A DNA stretch of 64,000 bases, from the NCBI RefSeq assembly GCF_022760835.1, contig NZ_JAKTNQ010000004.1:27632-91631 (forward strand), given 5' to 3'. Position numbers and translations under genes: made by a program. The notes under the pieces are model-generated. The model ran no database searches. It was not told the origin of the DNA and saw nothing but the letters and a program-made list of their open reading frames with translations. This document shows, one piece after another, positions 7,527 through 14,669 of this stretch; within the stretch, counting starts at the first letter, position 1; each line of letters begins with the position of its first letter. The stretch comes from Thermus altitudinis (GTDB taxonomy: Bacteria; Deinococcota; Deinococci; Deinococcales; Thermaceae).

Positions 7527-7993
7527 AACGGGTGGAGCTTTACACCGATGGCGCCTGCCTGGGAAACCCCGGCCCCGGTGGGTGGGCGGCCCTTTTGCGC
7601 TATGGGAGGCACGAACGCCTGCTCTCTGGGGGTGAGGCCTGCACCACCAACAACCGCATGGAGCTCACCGCCCTGCTGGAAGGCCTAAGGGCCCTGAAGG
7701 AGCCCTGCGAGGTGCACCTGTTCTCGGACAGCCAGTACCTGGTGAAGGCCCTTACGGAGTGGCTACCTAGATGGCAAGGGAAAGGCTTCCGCGGGGTGAA
7801 AAACCAGGACCTCTGGGAGGCCATCGGGGAAGAGTTGAAGCGGCACCAGGTGGTGCCCCACTGGGTGCGGGGGCATAACGGCCACCCGGAGAACGAACGG
7901 GTGGACCGGGAGGCCAGGCGACAGGCCCAGGCCCAAAAGGCGCAGACCCCAAGCCCTTGCCCGCCCCCTGAGACTACGCTTTTTCCCGATTAG
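7523..7993 (+). CDS. rnhA: Ribonuclease HI
   Basis: 156 aa. It degrades RNA in RNA:DNA hybrids. The active-site acidic residues are visible: Asp in LYTDGACLGNPGPGG (about 9), Glu in NNRMELTALLEGL, Asp in FSDSQYLVKAL, and the last Asp in HPENERVDREAR; the handle region WLPRWQGKGFRGVKNQDLW is present. GTG start overlapping the Uma2 remnant stop (GTGA). The final ~25 residues are proline-rich and probably flexible. Confidence 0.95.
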   Translation: MKRVELYTDGACLGNPGPGGWAALLRYGRHERLLSGGEACTTNNRMELTALLEGLRALKEPCEVHLFSDSQYLVKALTEWLPRWQGKGFRGVKNQDLWEAIGEELKRHQVVPHWVRGHNGHPENERVDREARRQAQAQKAQTPSPCPPPETTLFPD

Positions 7994-8005
7994 GCAAGAA
8001 AACGT

Positions 8006-8011
8006 TATAGT
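8006..8011 (+). promoter_or_regulatory. -10 box TATAGT for the carboxylase gene (leaderless)
   Basis: TATAGT ends 6 nt before the ATG at 8018, within the 24-bp gap after rnhA. No Shine-Dalgarno site is present. Confidence 0.55.
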
Positions 8012-8017
8012 AAGGCC

Positions 8018-9694
8018 ATGGGTCCCGAAGCCCGCCTGGAGAGCAAGCTCCGCCCAGAGGAACGGGAAGGCTCTGCCTTCAAGGCCAACAAGGACGCCTG
8101 GGTGGCCTTGGTGCGGGAGTTCAAGGAAAGCCTGGAGAAGGTGCGCCAAGGGGGTGGGCCCAAGGCCGTGGAGCGCCAGCACAAGAAGGGCCGCCTCACC
8201 GCCCGCGAGCGCATCGCCAGGCTTCTGGACCCGGGAACGGAGTTCTACGAGCTCATGGCCTTCGCCGGGTGGGGGATGTACGAGGAATGGGGCGGGGCCC
8301 CGGCAGGAGGGGTCATCACCGGCATTGGCAAGATCCAGGGCCAGGACTGGATGATCATCGCCAACGACGCCACGGTAAAAGCCGGGGCCTTCTTCCCCAT
8401 CACCGCCAAGAAGGTGATCCGGGCCCAGACCATCGCCCTGGAAAACCGCATCCCCACCCTGTACCTGGTGGACTCCGCCGGGGTCTTCCTGCCCCTCCAG
8501 GACGAGGTTTTCCCGGACCAGGACGACTTCGGCCGCATCTTCTACCTCAACGCCCGCATGTCCGCCCTGGGCATCCCCCAGATCTCCGCCATCATGGGCA
8601 ACTGCGTGGCCGGGGGGGCCTACCTTCCCGTCATGACCGATGTCCTCATCATGACCGAGGGAAGCGGGCTCTACTTGGCGGGGCCTGCCCTGGTGAAAGC
8701 GGCCATCGGCCAGGAGGTGACCAGCGAGGAGCTGGGCGGGGCCCGCATGCACTTTGAGGTCTCCGGGACCGTGGACTTTTACGAACCCCACGACGAGGCC
8801 GCCCTGGAAAGGATCCGCCAGCTGATCGCCCTCTACCCACCCCCCCGGCTCGCCCCCTGGGCGGAAGGGCGCAAGGAGCCACGGGAACCCCTTTACCCCG
8901 CGGAGGACCTCTACGGCCTCATCGCCCCCGACGGCAGCCGCCCCTATGACCTCCGGGAGGTGATCGCCCGCTTGGTGGACGGCTCCGAGTTTCTGGAGTA
9001 CAAGGGAGGGTACGGGGAGACCCTGGTCACCGGCTTTGCCCGCATCGGGGGGTTTCCCGTGGGCATCGTGGGCAACCAGCGCCTCATCCTGAAGAAGAAG
9101 GGGCGGATTGAGGTGGGGGGGGTGATCTACGCGGAAGCCGCGGACAAGGCGGCCCGGTTTATCCTCGAGGTCAACCAAATGAACATCCCCCTCCTCTTCC
9201 TCCAGGACGTAACCGGCTTCATGGTGGGCAAGGAGTCCGAGCAAGCCGGCATCATCCGCCGGGGGGCCAAGCTGGTGAACGCGGTGAGCAACTCCGTGGT
9301 GCCCAAGATCACCCTAATCCTGGGGGGCTCCTTCGGGGCGGGGAACTACGCCCTGGCGGGCAAGGCCTACGCCCCTAGGTTCATCTTTGCCTGGCCTAGC
9401 GCCAAGTACGCGGTGATGGGCGGGGCCCAGGCGGCCAAGACCCTTTTGGAGCTGGAGGTGGAAAAGCTTAAGCGGGAAGGGAAGGAACCCTCTGATGAGG
9501 AACTCCAGGAGCTTTACCAGCGCATCAAGGGCCGCTACGAGGAGACCCTAGACCCCCGCTACGCCGCTGCCCGGCTTTGGGTGGACGGGATCCTCCTCCC
9601 CCACGAAACCCGCAAGTGGCTTATCCGAGCCCTCGAGGCCTGTGCCCTCAACCCCGAGCGGGAGCCCTTGCGCATCGGGGTCTTCCAGGTGTAA
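8018..9694 (+). CDS. Acyl-CoA carboxylase beta subunit (methylcrotonyl-/propionyl-CoA type)
   Basis: 558 aa carboxyltransferase subunit of a biotin-dependent acyl-CoA carboxylase. The N-terminal half has GRLTARERIARLLDPGTEF, VDSAGVFLPLQDEVFPDQDDFG and NCVAGGAYLPVMTD for acyl-CoA binding; the C-terminal half has VGIVGNQ and SFGAGNYALAGKAYAPRF for carboxybiotin. The long SAGVFLPLQ...FPDQ segment resembles methylcrotonyl-CoA carboxylase beta, and the HMG-CoA lyase 4 bp downstream supports leucine catabolism. The biotin-carrying alpha subunit is not in the window, so the substrate is not proven. Confidence 0.88.
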   Translation: MGPEARLESKLRPEEREGSAFKANKDAWVALVREFKESLEKVRQGGGPKAVERQHKKGRLTARERIARLLDPGTEFYELMAFAGWGMYEEWGGAPAGGVITGIGKIQGQDWMIIANDATVKAGAFFPITAKKVIRAQTIALENRIPTLYLVDSAGVFLPLQDEVFPDQDDFGRIFYLNARMSALGIPQISAIMGNCVAGGAYLPVMTDVLIMTEGSGLYLAGPALVKAAIGQEVTSEELGGARMHFEVSGTVDFYEPHDEAALERIRQLIALYPPPRLAPWAEGRKEPREPLYPAEDLYGLIAPDGSRPYDLREVIARLVDGSEFLEYKGGYGETLVTGFARIGGFPVGIVGNQRLILKKKGRIEVGGVIYAEAADKAARFILEVNQMNIPLLFLQDVTGFMVGKESEQAGIIRRGAKLVNAVSNSVVPKITLILGGSFGAGNYALAGKAYAPRFIFAWPSAKYAVMGGAQAAKTLLELEVEKLKREGKEPSDEELQELYQRIKGRYEETLDPRYAAARLWVDGILLPHETRKWLIRALEACALNPEREPLRIGVFQV

Positions 9695-9698
9695 CGAC

Positions 9699-10559
9699 AT
9701 GGCCCAGGTCCTCCGTTACGTGGAATGCCCCCGGGATGCCTGGCAAGGCTTCCGCCGCTTCATCCCCACGGAGGAGAAGGTGGCCTTTTTGCACCAGCTC
9801 CTGGCAGCGGGCTTCCGCCACCTTGACCTCACCAGCTTCGTCTCCCCCAAGTGGGTGCCCCAGATGGCGGATGCCGAGGAGGTCTTGGCCGCCTTGCCCC
9901 CACCCCAGGGCCGCACCTACCTGGCCATCGTGGCCAACGAGAAGGGCCTGGAAAGGGCCCTTACGGCCCCCAACCTCACGGCCATCGGCTACCCCTTTTC
10001 TCTTTCGGAAACCTTCCAGCTAAAGAACACCAACCGTTCCCGGGAGGAATCCTGGCCCCTGGTGAAGGCCATGGTGGAGGCCACGGAGGGCAGGCTTGGC
10101 CTGGTGGTCTACCTCTCCATGGCCTTCGGCAACCCCTATGGGGACCCGTGGAGCGTGGAAGCGGTCCTTGAGGATATCGCCAGGCTACGGGAGCTTGGGG
10201 TCAGGGAGATCGCCTTGGCGGACACCTACGGGATAGCGGAAGCCAGTCGCATCGGGGAGGTCTTGGAAAAGGCGGTGGCCCGCTTTGGCCCTGAAGGCCT
10301 GGGGGCCCACCTCCATTCCCGGCCCGAAGGGGTCTTGGAAAAGGTGGAGGCGGTGCTGGGAGCCGGGGTCCTCTGGCTGGAGGGGGCCCTGGCGGGGGTG
10401 GGGGGGTGCCCTTTCGCCGGGGATGAGCTCGTGGGCAACCTGCCCACGGAAAAGGTCGTCCCCTACTTGGAGGGCAAGGGCTACGCCACCGGGATAGACC
10501 TTGGGGCTCTTCCCCAGCTTGCGGGGGAGGCCGCCAGGCTTAAGCTCCTCTACGGTTAG
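9699..10559 (+). CDS. Hydroxymethylglutaryl-CoA lyase-like enzyme
   Basis: 286 aa from ATG 9699, 4 bp after the carboxylase stop. TIM-barrel of the HMGL/DRE family: RYVECPRDAWQGFRRFIPTE, LADTYGIAE, GAHLHSRPEG (metal His pair) and the cysteine loop GVGGCPFAGDELVGNLPTE. HMGL splits HMG-CoA to acetyl-CoA and acetoacetate, the last step of leucine breakdown. The usual RDGLQ at the active-site start is RDAWQ here, an unusual change next to the catalytic Arg-Asp. A related aldolase-type lyase is possible; the neighbour favours HMG-CoA lyase. Confidence 0.82.
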   Translation: MAQVLRYVECPRDAWQGFRRFIPTEEKVAFLHQLLAAGFRHLDLTSFVSPKWVPQMADAEEVLAALPPPQGRTYLAIVANEKGLERALTAPNLTAIGYPFSLSETFQLKNTNRSREESWPLVKAMVEATEGRLGLVVYLSMAFGNPYGDPWSVEAVLEDIARLRELGVREIALADTYGIAEASRIGEVLEKAVARFGPEGLGAHLHSRPEGVLEKVEAVLGAGVLWLEGALAGVGGCPFAGDELVGNLPTEKVVPYLEGKGYATGIDLGALPQLAGEAARLKLLYG

Positions 10560-10951
10560 GCCGCCCTTTGCAAGTAGATGCCGGGGTCCGTGGGGTTGGC
10601 GATGGCGTTCACCCGCCGGATGAGCTCCTCAGGCGGAAGCTCCCAAAGGGCGGTGAGCTCCGCCGGGGAGACCACGGCCTCGTAGAACTTCTTGGCCCCT
10701 AGGCGCAGCAAAAGGCCCACCAGCTCCGAAAGGGCCTCCTCCCCGCCCGGGAAGGCCGGGCCGAAGGCATCGGGGGTGAGGAGGTCCTTCTTGCCCCCGT
10801 GGACGAGGAGGGCATAGCGGGCCTGGTGCCGGCGGTCCTGCCAGTCGGTGATGAGGTAGACCTTGGCCTCAGGGATCCGCACGCCTTTCAGGGCCTCCTT
10901 GAGGGCCTCGAGGGTCAGGTTGGGAGAACCGCGCAGGCCGATGCGTTCCAT
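10556..10951 (-). CDS. Conserved-looking protein of unknown function
   Basis: 131 aa, MERIGLRGSPNLTLEALKEALKGV onward. I do not recognise a family. It is soluble, mixed alpha/beta, with no cysteines and no signal peptide; predicted strands KVYLITDWQ and ARYALLVHGG are followed by a helical C-terminal half. It converges on the HMG-CoA lyase gene with a 4-bp overlap. TAAGAT (10963-10958) ends 6 nt before the ATG, supporting this start and expression as a leaderless mRNA. Confidence 0.65.
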   Translation of the reverse strand: MERIGLRGSPNLTLEALKEALKGVRIPEAKVYLITDWQDRRHQARYALLVHGGKKDLLTPDAFGPAFPGGEEALSELVGLLLRLGAKKFYEAVVSPAELTALWELPPEELIRRVNAIANPTDPGIYLQRAA

Positions 10952-10989
10952 GGGAACATCTTACGGCCAACCCTCGAGGACAAGGGTCC

Positions 10990-11484
10990 TTACATGAGCT
11001 TGCGGGCGTAGATGACCTGGCCGGCATGGTGCTGGGCGTGCTCCACCAGGTGGTGGAGGATATGGGCCCTGGGGGCCATCAGGCCCTGGGCACCCACGGG
11101 AACCTCCTGGGAAAGCTCCTCTTCCCGTAGACTCCGGAAAGCGGAATCCAGCCTTGCCCAAGCCTCCCGGAAGCGGGCCTCCACCACCCCCTTGGGCTCA
11201 GGCTCCCCCTGGAGCTCCCACTCCCTTCCCCTTTGAGCCCAATCGGGAAGCTCCTGGGGGAAGGCATAGCTGAAAAGCCGCAAGGAGCTTCCCGTGATGT
11301 GCCGTACCAGGCCCCCAATGGGGTTCAGCCCCTCCTTGGGCCGCCACCAAAAGCCTTCCTCGCCCAGGTCAAAGGCCCAGCGCTCCAGGTGGCGCTCCAC
11401 CTCCTTAAGCCCCTTGATCCAGGCGGACACTGCCGGGGGAACCCCGGGCACCAAAGGCTCCAGGAAAGGCGCAAGGTTAGCCAT
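10990..11484 (-). CDS. DinB-family metal-binding protein
   Basis: 164 aa four-helix-bundle protein. The three metal histidines of DinB/YfiT proteins are visible in VRHITGSS and in HHLVEHAQHHAGQV near the C-terminus. The family includes thiol-dependent (bacillithiol or mycothiol) transferases and DNA-damage-induced proteins. The ATG at 11484 was chosen because TACGCT lies 6 nt upstream; a GTG at 11499 is the alternative. Transcribed divergently from the small CxxC protein gene. Confidence 0.8.
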   Translation of the reverse strand: MANLAPFLEPLVPGVPPAVSAWIKGLKEVERHLERWAFDLGEEGFWWRPKEGLNPIGGLVRHITGSSLRLFSYAFPQELPDWAQRGREWELQGEPEPKGVVEARFREAWARLDSAFRSLREEELSQEVPVGAQGLMAPRAHILHHLVEHAQHHAGQVIYARKLM

Positions 11485-11507
11485 GAGAAGAGCGTACACT
11501 AACCCTT

Positions 11508-11720
11508 ATGGACACGTTGGGCCTTCTTCTCCTTTTGGTTCTGGTCCTCCTCCTAGCCTCCGGGATGCGGCCCCCCCTAACCCAGGCCCGTTGCCCCCGC
11601 TGCCACCTGCCCAAGGCCCTGGCGGAGGAGGTGGCCCGGCACCGGCGCTACTGCCCCCAGGTGGCCGTGCGGGCCTGCCCCTTTGACCCCAGGAGGGGCG
11701 TCTGGCGCCTGCGGCGATGA
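11508..11720 (+). CDS. Small membrane-anchored CxxC protein
   Basis: 70 aa. Residues 4-18 are almost all Leu/Val (GLLLLLVLVLLLAS), a single N-terminal membrane helix. Then ARCPRCHLPKAL gives a CxxC, with later Cys49 and Cys57 completing a possible zinc ribbon. Its stop overlaps the next start (ATGA). I do not recognise a named family. Confidence 0.6.
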   Translation: MDTLGLLLLLVLVLLLASGMRPPLTQARCPRCHLPKALAEEVARHRRYCPQVAVRACPFDPRRGVWRLRR

Positions 11721-12325
11721 ACCCGGTGGAGGTACACTGGCAGGGCCTCGAGGCGGACCTGGCCGACTACCTGACCAAAAAGGGGATCACCCCCTCTTGC
11801 CGGGCCGGGTGCTCTGCCTGCTGCTGGGGCCTTGTAACCCTTTCCCGCCTGGAAGGGGAGGCCCTTCTCCCCCACCTCAGCCAGGCCCAAAGGTCCAGGC
11901 TCCTGGAGGAAGGCCCCAAGCGGCTTGCCCTCCTGAGGGAAGGCAAGGACGACCCCCGCTTTCCGAGCCGTTACTTCCTCTCCCGCACCCCCTGCCCCTT
12001 GCTGGAAGAGGGCCTCTGCGGGGTCTATCCCTGGCGTCCGCTCGCCTGCCGGGGGCTTCTCACCCAGGGTGACCCCAGGCTTTGCCAGCCCGAGGCGGGC
12101 CGGCAGCAGGGCCACTTCCTCCCCGCTCCCTGGCGCATGGCCCGCCTACGCCTGGAGGCGGTCTGGGAGGAGGAAAAAAGGCGGTACGGTTTCCTGGTCC
12201 TAGGGGAGCTGGCCACCCTTTTGTACCTGCTTCTTTCCGGGTTCCCCCAGGAAAGGGAGGAGGCGGAAGCCCTCTTAGAGGAACTGGGGATCCTGGGGGG
12301 ATGGTGGGGGTTTCAGGTGACGTAA
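11717..12325 (+). CDS. YkgJ-family cysteine-cluster protein
   Basis: 202 aa. Two cysteine groups typical of the YkgJ (putative zinc/iron chelating) family: CRAGCSACCWGLVTL near residue 28 and CPLLEEGLCGVYPWRPLACRG near 92-112. The function of the family is not established; a metal-cluster role is inferred from the cysteines. The C-terminal third is helical with LGELATLLYLLLSGF. Coupled to the preceding CxxC gene by ATGA. Confidence 0.85.
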   Translation: MNPVEVHWQGLEADLADYLTKKGITPSCRAGCSACCWGLVTLSRLEGEALLPHLSQAQRSRLLEEGPKRLALLREGKDDPRFPSRYFLSRTPCPLLEEGLCGVYPWRPLACRGLLTQGDPRLCQPEAGRQQGHFLPAPWRMARLRLEAVWEEEKRRYGFLVLGELATLLYLLLSGFPQEREEAEALLEELGILGGWWGFQVT

Positions 12326-12343
12326 AAGCGGCCCGCAGGCCGC
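12324..12343 (-). terminator. Intrinsic terminator after tRNA-Ser
   Basis: Minus strand: GCGGCC-TGCG-GGCCGC (12343-12328) followed by TTTT (12327-12324). It lies 4 nt after the encoded CCA of tRNA-Ser and overlaps the stop of the convergent YkgJ gene, so it may serve both directions. Confidence 0.7.
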
Positions 12344-12346
12344 CTT

Positions 12347-12438
12347 TGGCGGAGGGGGCGGGATTCGAACCCGCGAGGCCCCTTACGGGGCCTACCGGTT
12401 TTCGAGACCGGCCCGTTCAACCGCTCCGGCACCCCTCC
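12347..12438 (-). tRNA. tRNA-Ser (CGA)
   Basis: Type II tRNA with acceptor GGAGGGG (12438-12432) pairing with 12357-12351, a long variable arm (GGCCCCGTAAGGGGCC), T-loop GGTTCGAATCC, and anticodon loop CTCGAAA giving anticodon CGA. Discriminator G at 12350 and CCA encoded at 12349-12347. Its first 22 bases are also the 3' end of tilS-tadA. Confidence 0.95.
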
Positions 12439-13961
12439 CTGAGCCGGGCAAAGAAACCCTTTAGGAGCTTAGCACACTCCCCTTCCAAAACGCCACCCCT
12501 TAAGCCCTCCCCCTGGCCATAGCGGGTTAGGGCCCCCTCCTTTAGGTTTTCCACCCCATAGACCACCTCCACCCCCGCTTCCCGGAGGGCATGGTGGCAC
12601 ATGCGGCAGGGCTCCAGGGTCACATAAAGCCTTCCCCCACGCGCCTCCTGGCCCAGCTCCCGGAGAAGGAGCATCTCCGCATGGGCCGTGGGGTCCCCCG
12701 TGGCCTCCACCCGGTTGTGGGCCTTATGGACCCTTTCCCCCACCACCAAGACCGCCCCCACGGGCACCTCGCCCTCCTGGTAGGCCCTTTTGGCCTCTTC
12801 CAGGGCCAAGGCCATATACCGCTCCTCCTCTGAAGGCGGATGGAGGCCCAGGACCTCCACCACCTCCTTCCCTTCGGCCCGTACCGGCCAAAGGGCCTTA
12901 AGCTCCTTGGGCACCCCTTTTTCCGCCAGGAAGTCCACTAGGCGCTTCCGCCCATAGGGCATGGCCAGGTAGTCCCCGGGCTCGGGCCGGCGGAAGCCTG
13001 GGGGTAGGGGAAGGCTGGGCTTGGGAGGGATGAGGAAAAGGGTGCCCCCCTTGCGCCTGGCGGTATACCCGCCAGGCAGGGTGGCCACCCCACCCTCCAA
13101 AGCCTCCTGCAAAAGGGCGATGAGCCGGGCCTCGGGGCGGAGGTCCAAGGCCTCCAAAAGGAAGCGCAAAGCCCTTTGCCTCAGAACCGCGGGAGCCCCT
13201 AAAAGGGGCACCACCCGATAGGCGGGAACGAAAAAACGGGTATCGGGCAGAAGGCGAGCCCGGGCCTCCCTTTCCAGGTACTTGTCCTCCTCCTCGCGCA
13301 CCAAGGCGAAGCGGGAAAGGGCCTCCCGGGCCTTGGGAAACCGCTCCAGAAGGAGGGGGAAAACCCGGAGCCTAAGGTAGTTTCGGTCCAAAGAAAGGTC
13401 CTGGTTGCTGGGGTCCTCCCGCCAGGCTTCCCCCAGTTCCCGCAAGAAACCCCTGAGCTCCTCCCGGCGGAAGGCCAGGAGGGGCCGCACCACCAGCCCT
13501 TCCTTTTCCCGGATGCCAAGGCCCCGGGCCGTGCCCTGGAGGAGCTTTAAAAGCACCGTTTCCGCCTGGTCGTCCAGGGTGTGGGCGGTGAGGATGGCCT
13601 TGGCCCTCACCCCCTTGGCCACCCGATGGAGGAAGGCGTAGCGGATCTCCCGGGCCACCGCCTCCAGGTTCTCCCCCCGGGCCTGGGCCACCTTGGCTAC
13701 CTCCACCCGCTCGCCATAGAAGGGAAAACCAAGCCTTGCCGCAAGGGCCTTCACGAAGGCCAGGTCCTCCCCGCTTTCCGGGCGAAGGGCGTGGTCCAGA
13801 TGGGCCACCACCGCCCTTCGCCCCGCCCGCCTCACCAGGTGGGCCAAGGCCACGGAATCCCCACCCCCCGAAACCGCCAGCACCAAAGGGTCCTTGGGCG
13901 CAAGCCGGGCCAGGTGTTCCCGGAAGGCCTCCTCCAACCCTTGGGCCACCTCCTCAGGCAA
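12417..13961 (-). CDS. tilS: TilS-TadA fusion: tRNA(Ile)-lysidine synthase plus tRNA adenosine deaminase
   Basis: 514 aa. Residues ~1-370 are TilS, with the ATP-pyrophosphatase loop AVSGGGDSVALAHL (29-42), HLDHALRPES and HTLDDQAETVLL; TilS makes lysidine at C34 of tRNA-Ile(CAU). Residues ~382-514 are a TadA deaminase, with TAHAEMLLLRELG (zinc His and catalytic Glu) and PCRMC zinc ligands; TadA makes inosine at A34 of tRNA-Arg. Both acting on wobble bases makes the fusion sensible. The start overlaps the CopZ-like gene by 8 nt. The stop TGA lies inside the D-arm of tRNA-Ser, a 22-nt overlap. Confidence 0.93.
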   Translation of the reverse strand: MPEEVAQGLEEAFREHLARLAPKDPLVLAVSGGGDSVALAHLVRRAGRRAVVAHLDHALRPESGEDLAFVKALAARLGFPFYGERVEVAKVAQARGENLEAVAREIRYAFLHRVAKGVRAKAILTAHTLDDQAETVLLKLLQGTARGLGIREKEGLVVRPLLAFRREELRGFLRELGEAWREDPSNQDLSLDRNYLRLRVFPLLLERFPKAREALSRFALVREEEDKYLEREARARLLPDTRFFVPAYRVVPLLGAPAVLRQRALRFLLEALDLRPEARLIALLQEALEGGVATLPGGYTARRKGGTLFLIPPKPSLPLPPGFRRPEPGDYLAMPYGRKRLVDFLAEKGVPKELKALWPVRAEGKEVVEVLGLHPPSEEERYMALALEEAKRAYQEGEVPVGAVLVVGERVHKAHNRVEATGDPTAHAEMLLLRELGQEARGGRLYVTLEPCRMCHHALREAGVEVVYGVENLKEGALTRYGQGEGLRGGVLEGECAKLLKGFFARLREGCRSG

Positions 13962-14346
13962 GCCTGGCCACCTCCGCCTTCAAGGTGGAAAGGCAGCAAC
14001 GCCCCCTGGGGTTGCGCTGGTCGCAGGCGCAGCGCTTGGCCCTAACCCCAGCCTCCACCTCCGCCACCGGGTCCTGTCCTTGGCGCAAGGCCTGCAAGGC
14101 CCTCTCCCGGGTCCAGTCAAAGCAGTAGCAGATAAGGGGGGCACCCTTGTCGTAGATGGGGAAACGCACCTCCGCCAAGGTGCAAACCCCCTCCTCCCCG
14201 TAGTAGACCACCGGGCAGGCGGGGTCTTGGCAGAGATGGTGGGGGCTATTGGGGTCCAGGCGGGAAAGGGCCTCACCGGTGAGGAAGTTTTTCACCGTTT
14301 TAAGGGGCACCTCGAGGCCCACCCTTCCGTTTTGCGGGCATACCAT
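13954..14346 (-). CDS. CopZ-like / BFD-type iron-sulfur and zinc-binding protein
   Basis: 130 aa, cysteine-rich: MVCPQNG, HLCQDPACPVVYYGEEGVC, ICYCFDWTRERALQAL and CACDQRNPRGRCC. The order (zinc-type cluster, then CYCF with a BFD-like helix, then a terminal CxC...CC) resembles the N-terminal [2Fe-2S]/zinc domain of the Archaeoglobus CopZ copper chaperone and similar putative iron-sulfur metallochaperones, here without the heavy-metal domain. TAAAGT lies 6 nt before the ATG (leaderless type). Ends 8 nt inside tilS. Metal partner unknown. Confidence 0.7.
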   Translation of the reverse strand: MVCPQNGRVGLEVPLKTVKNFLTGEALSRLDPNSPHHLCQDPACPVVYYGEEGVCTLAEVRFPIYDKGAPLICYCFDWTRERALQALRQGQDPVAEVEAGVRAKRCACDQRNPRGRCCLSTLKAEVARLA

Positions 14347-14352
14347 ACCTCC

Positions 14353-14371
14353 ACTTTACCCCCGGTATCCT
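14353..14371. promoter_or_regulatory. Compact divergent leaderless promoters
   Basis: The CopZ-like and CDGSH genes are only 31 bp apart. TAAAGT (14358-14353, minus) ends 6 nt before ATG 14346, and TATCCT (14366-14371, plus) ends 6 nt before ATG 14378. Each -35 region would lie at or inside the other gene's start. Confidence 0.6.
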
Positions 14372-14377
14372 GAGGGC

Positions 14378-14587
14378 ATGAAGCTCCGCTTCCGGGAAAA
14401 CGGACCCTACGTGTTGGACCTGCCCGAGGGAACCCCTTTCCGGCTCAACGGGGAAGAAAGGCGCCTGGAGAAGGCCAAACTGGCCCTTTGCCGCTGCGGC
14501 CAGTCCGGAAACAAGCCCTTCTGCGACGGAACCCACAAGGAAGTGGGGTTCCAAGGGGAGGCAGGGGAGATCCTGGTGGAGCCCTAA
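14378..14587 (+). CDS. CDGSH iron-sulfur domain protein
   Basis: 69 aa from ATG 14378 (an upstream in-frame extension runs into the divergent gene and is rejected). The [2Fe-2S] motif is CRCGQSGNKPFCDGTH, three Cys and one His as in mitoNEET-type CDGSH domains. Such proteins hold a labile cluster for redox or cluster transfer in the cytoplasm. Paired head-to-head with another iron-sulfur type protein. Confidence 0.93.
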   Translation: MKLRFRENGPYVLDLPEGTPFRLNGEERRLEKAKLALCRCGQSGNKPFCDGTHKEVGFQGEAGEILVEP

Positions 14588-14657
14588 GCGAGACAAGGTC
14601 TGCCCAGGCCCCCGAGAGGGTTTTGGAAGCCCTTCCGCAACTCCCGGCGCCAGGGGG

Positions 14658-14663
14658 TAAACT
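14658..14663 (+). promoter_or_regulatory. -10 box TAAACT for alpha-glucosidase (leaderless)
   Basis: TAAACT ends 6 nt before ATG 14670. The same hexamer precedes guaA. No Shine-Dalgarno site. Confidence 0.5.
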
Positions 14664-14669
14664 CGGGGC

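Noticed and set aside
7763..9244. 493-codon minus-strand frame over rnhA and the carboxylase gene
   Set aside because: Antisense shadow; crosses two real genes.
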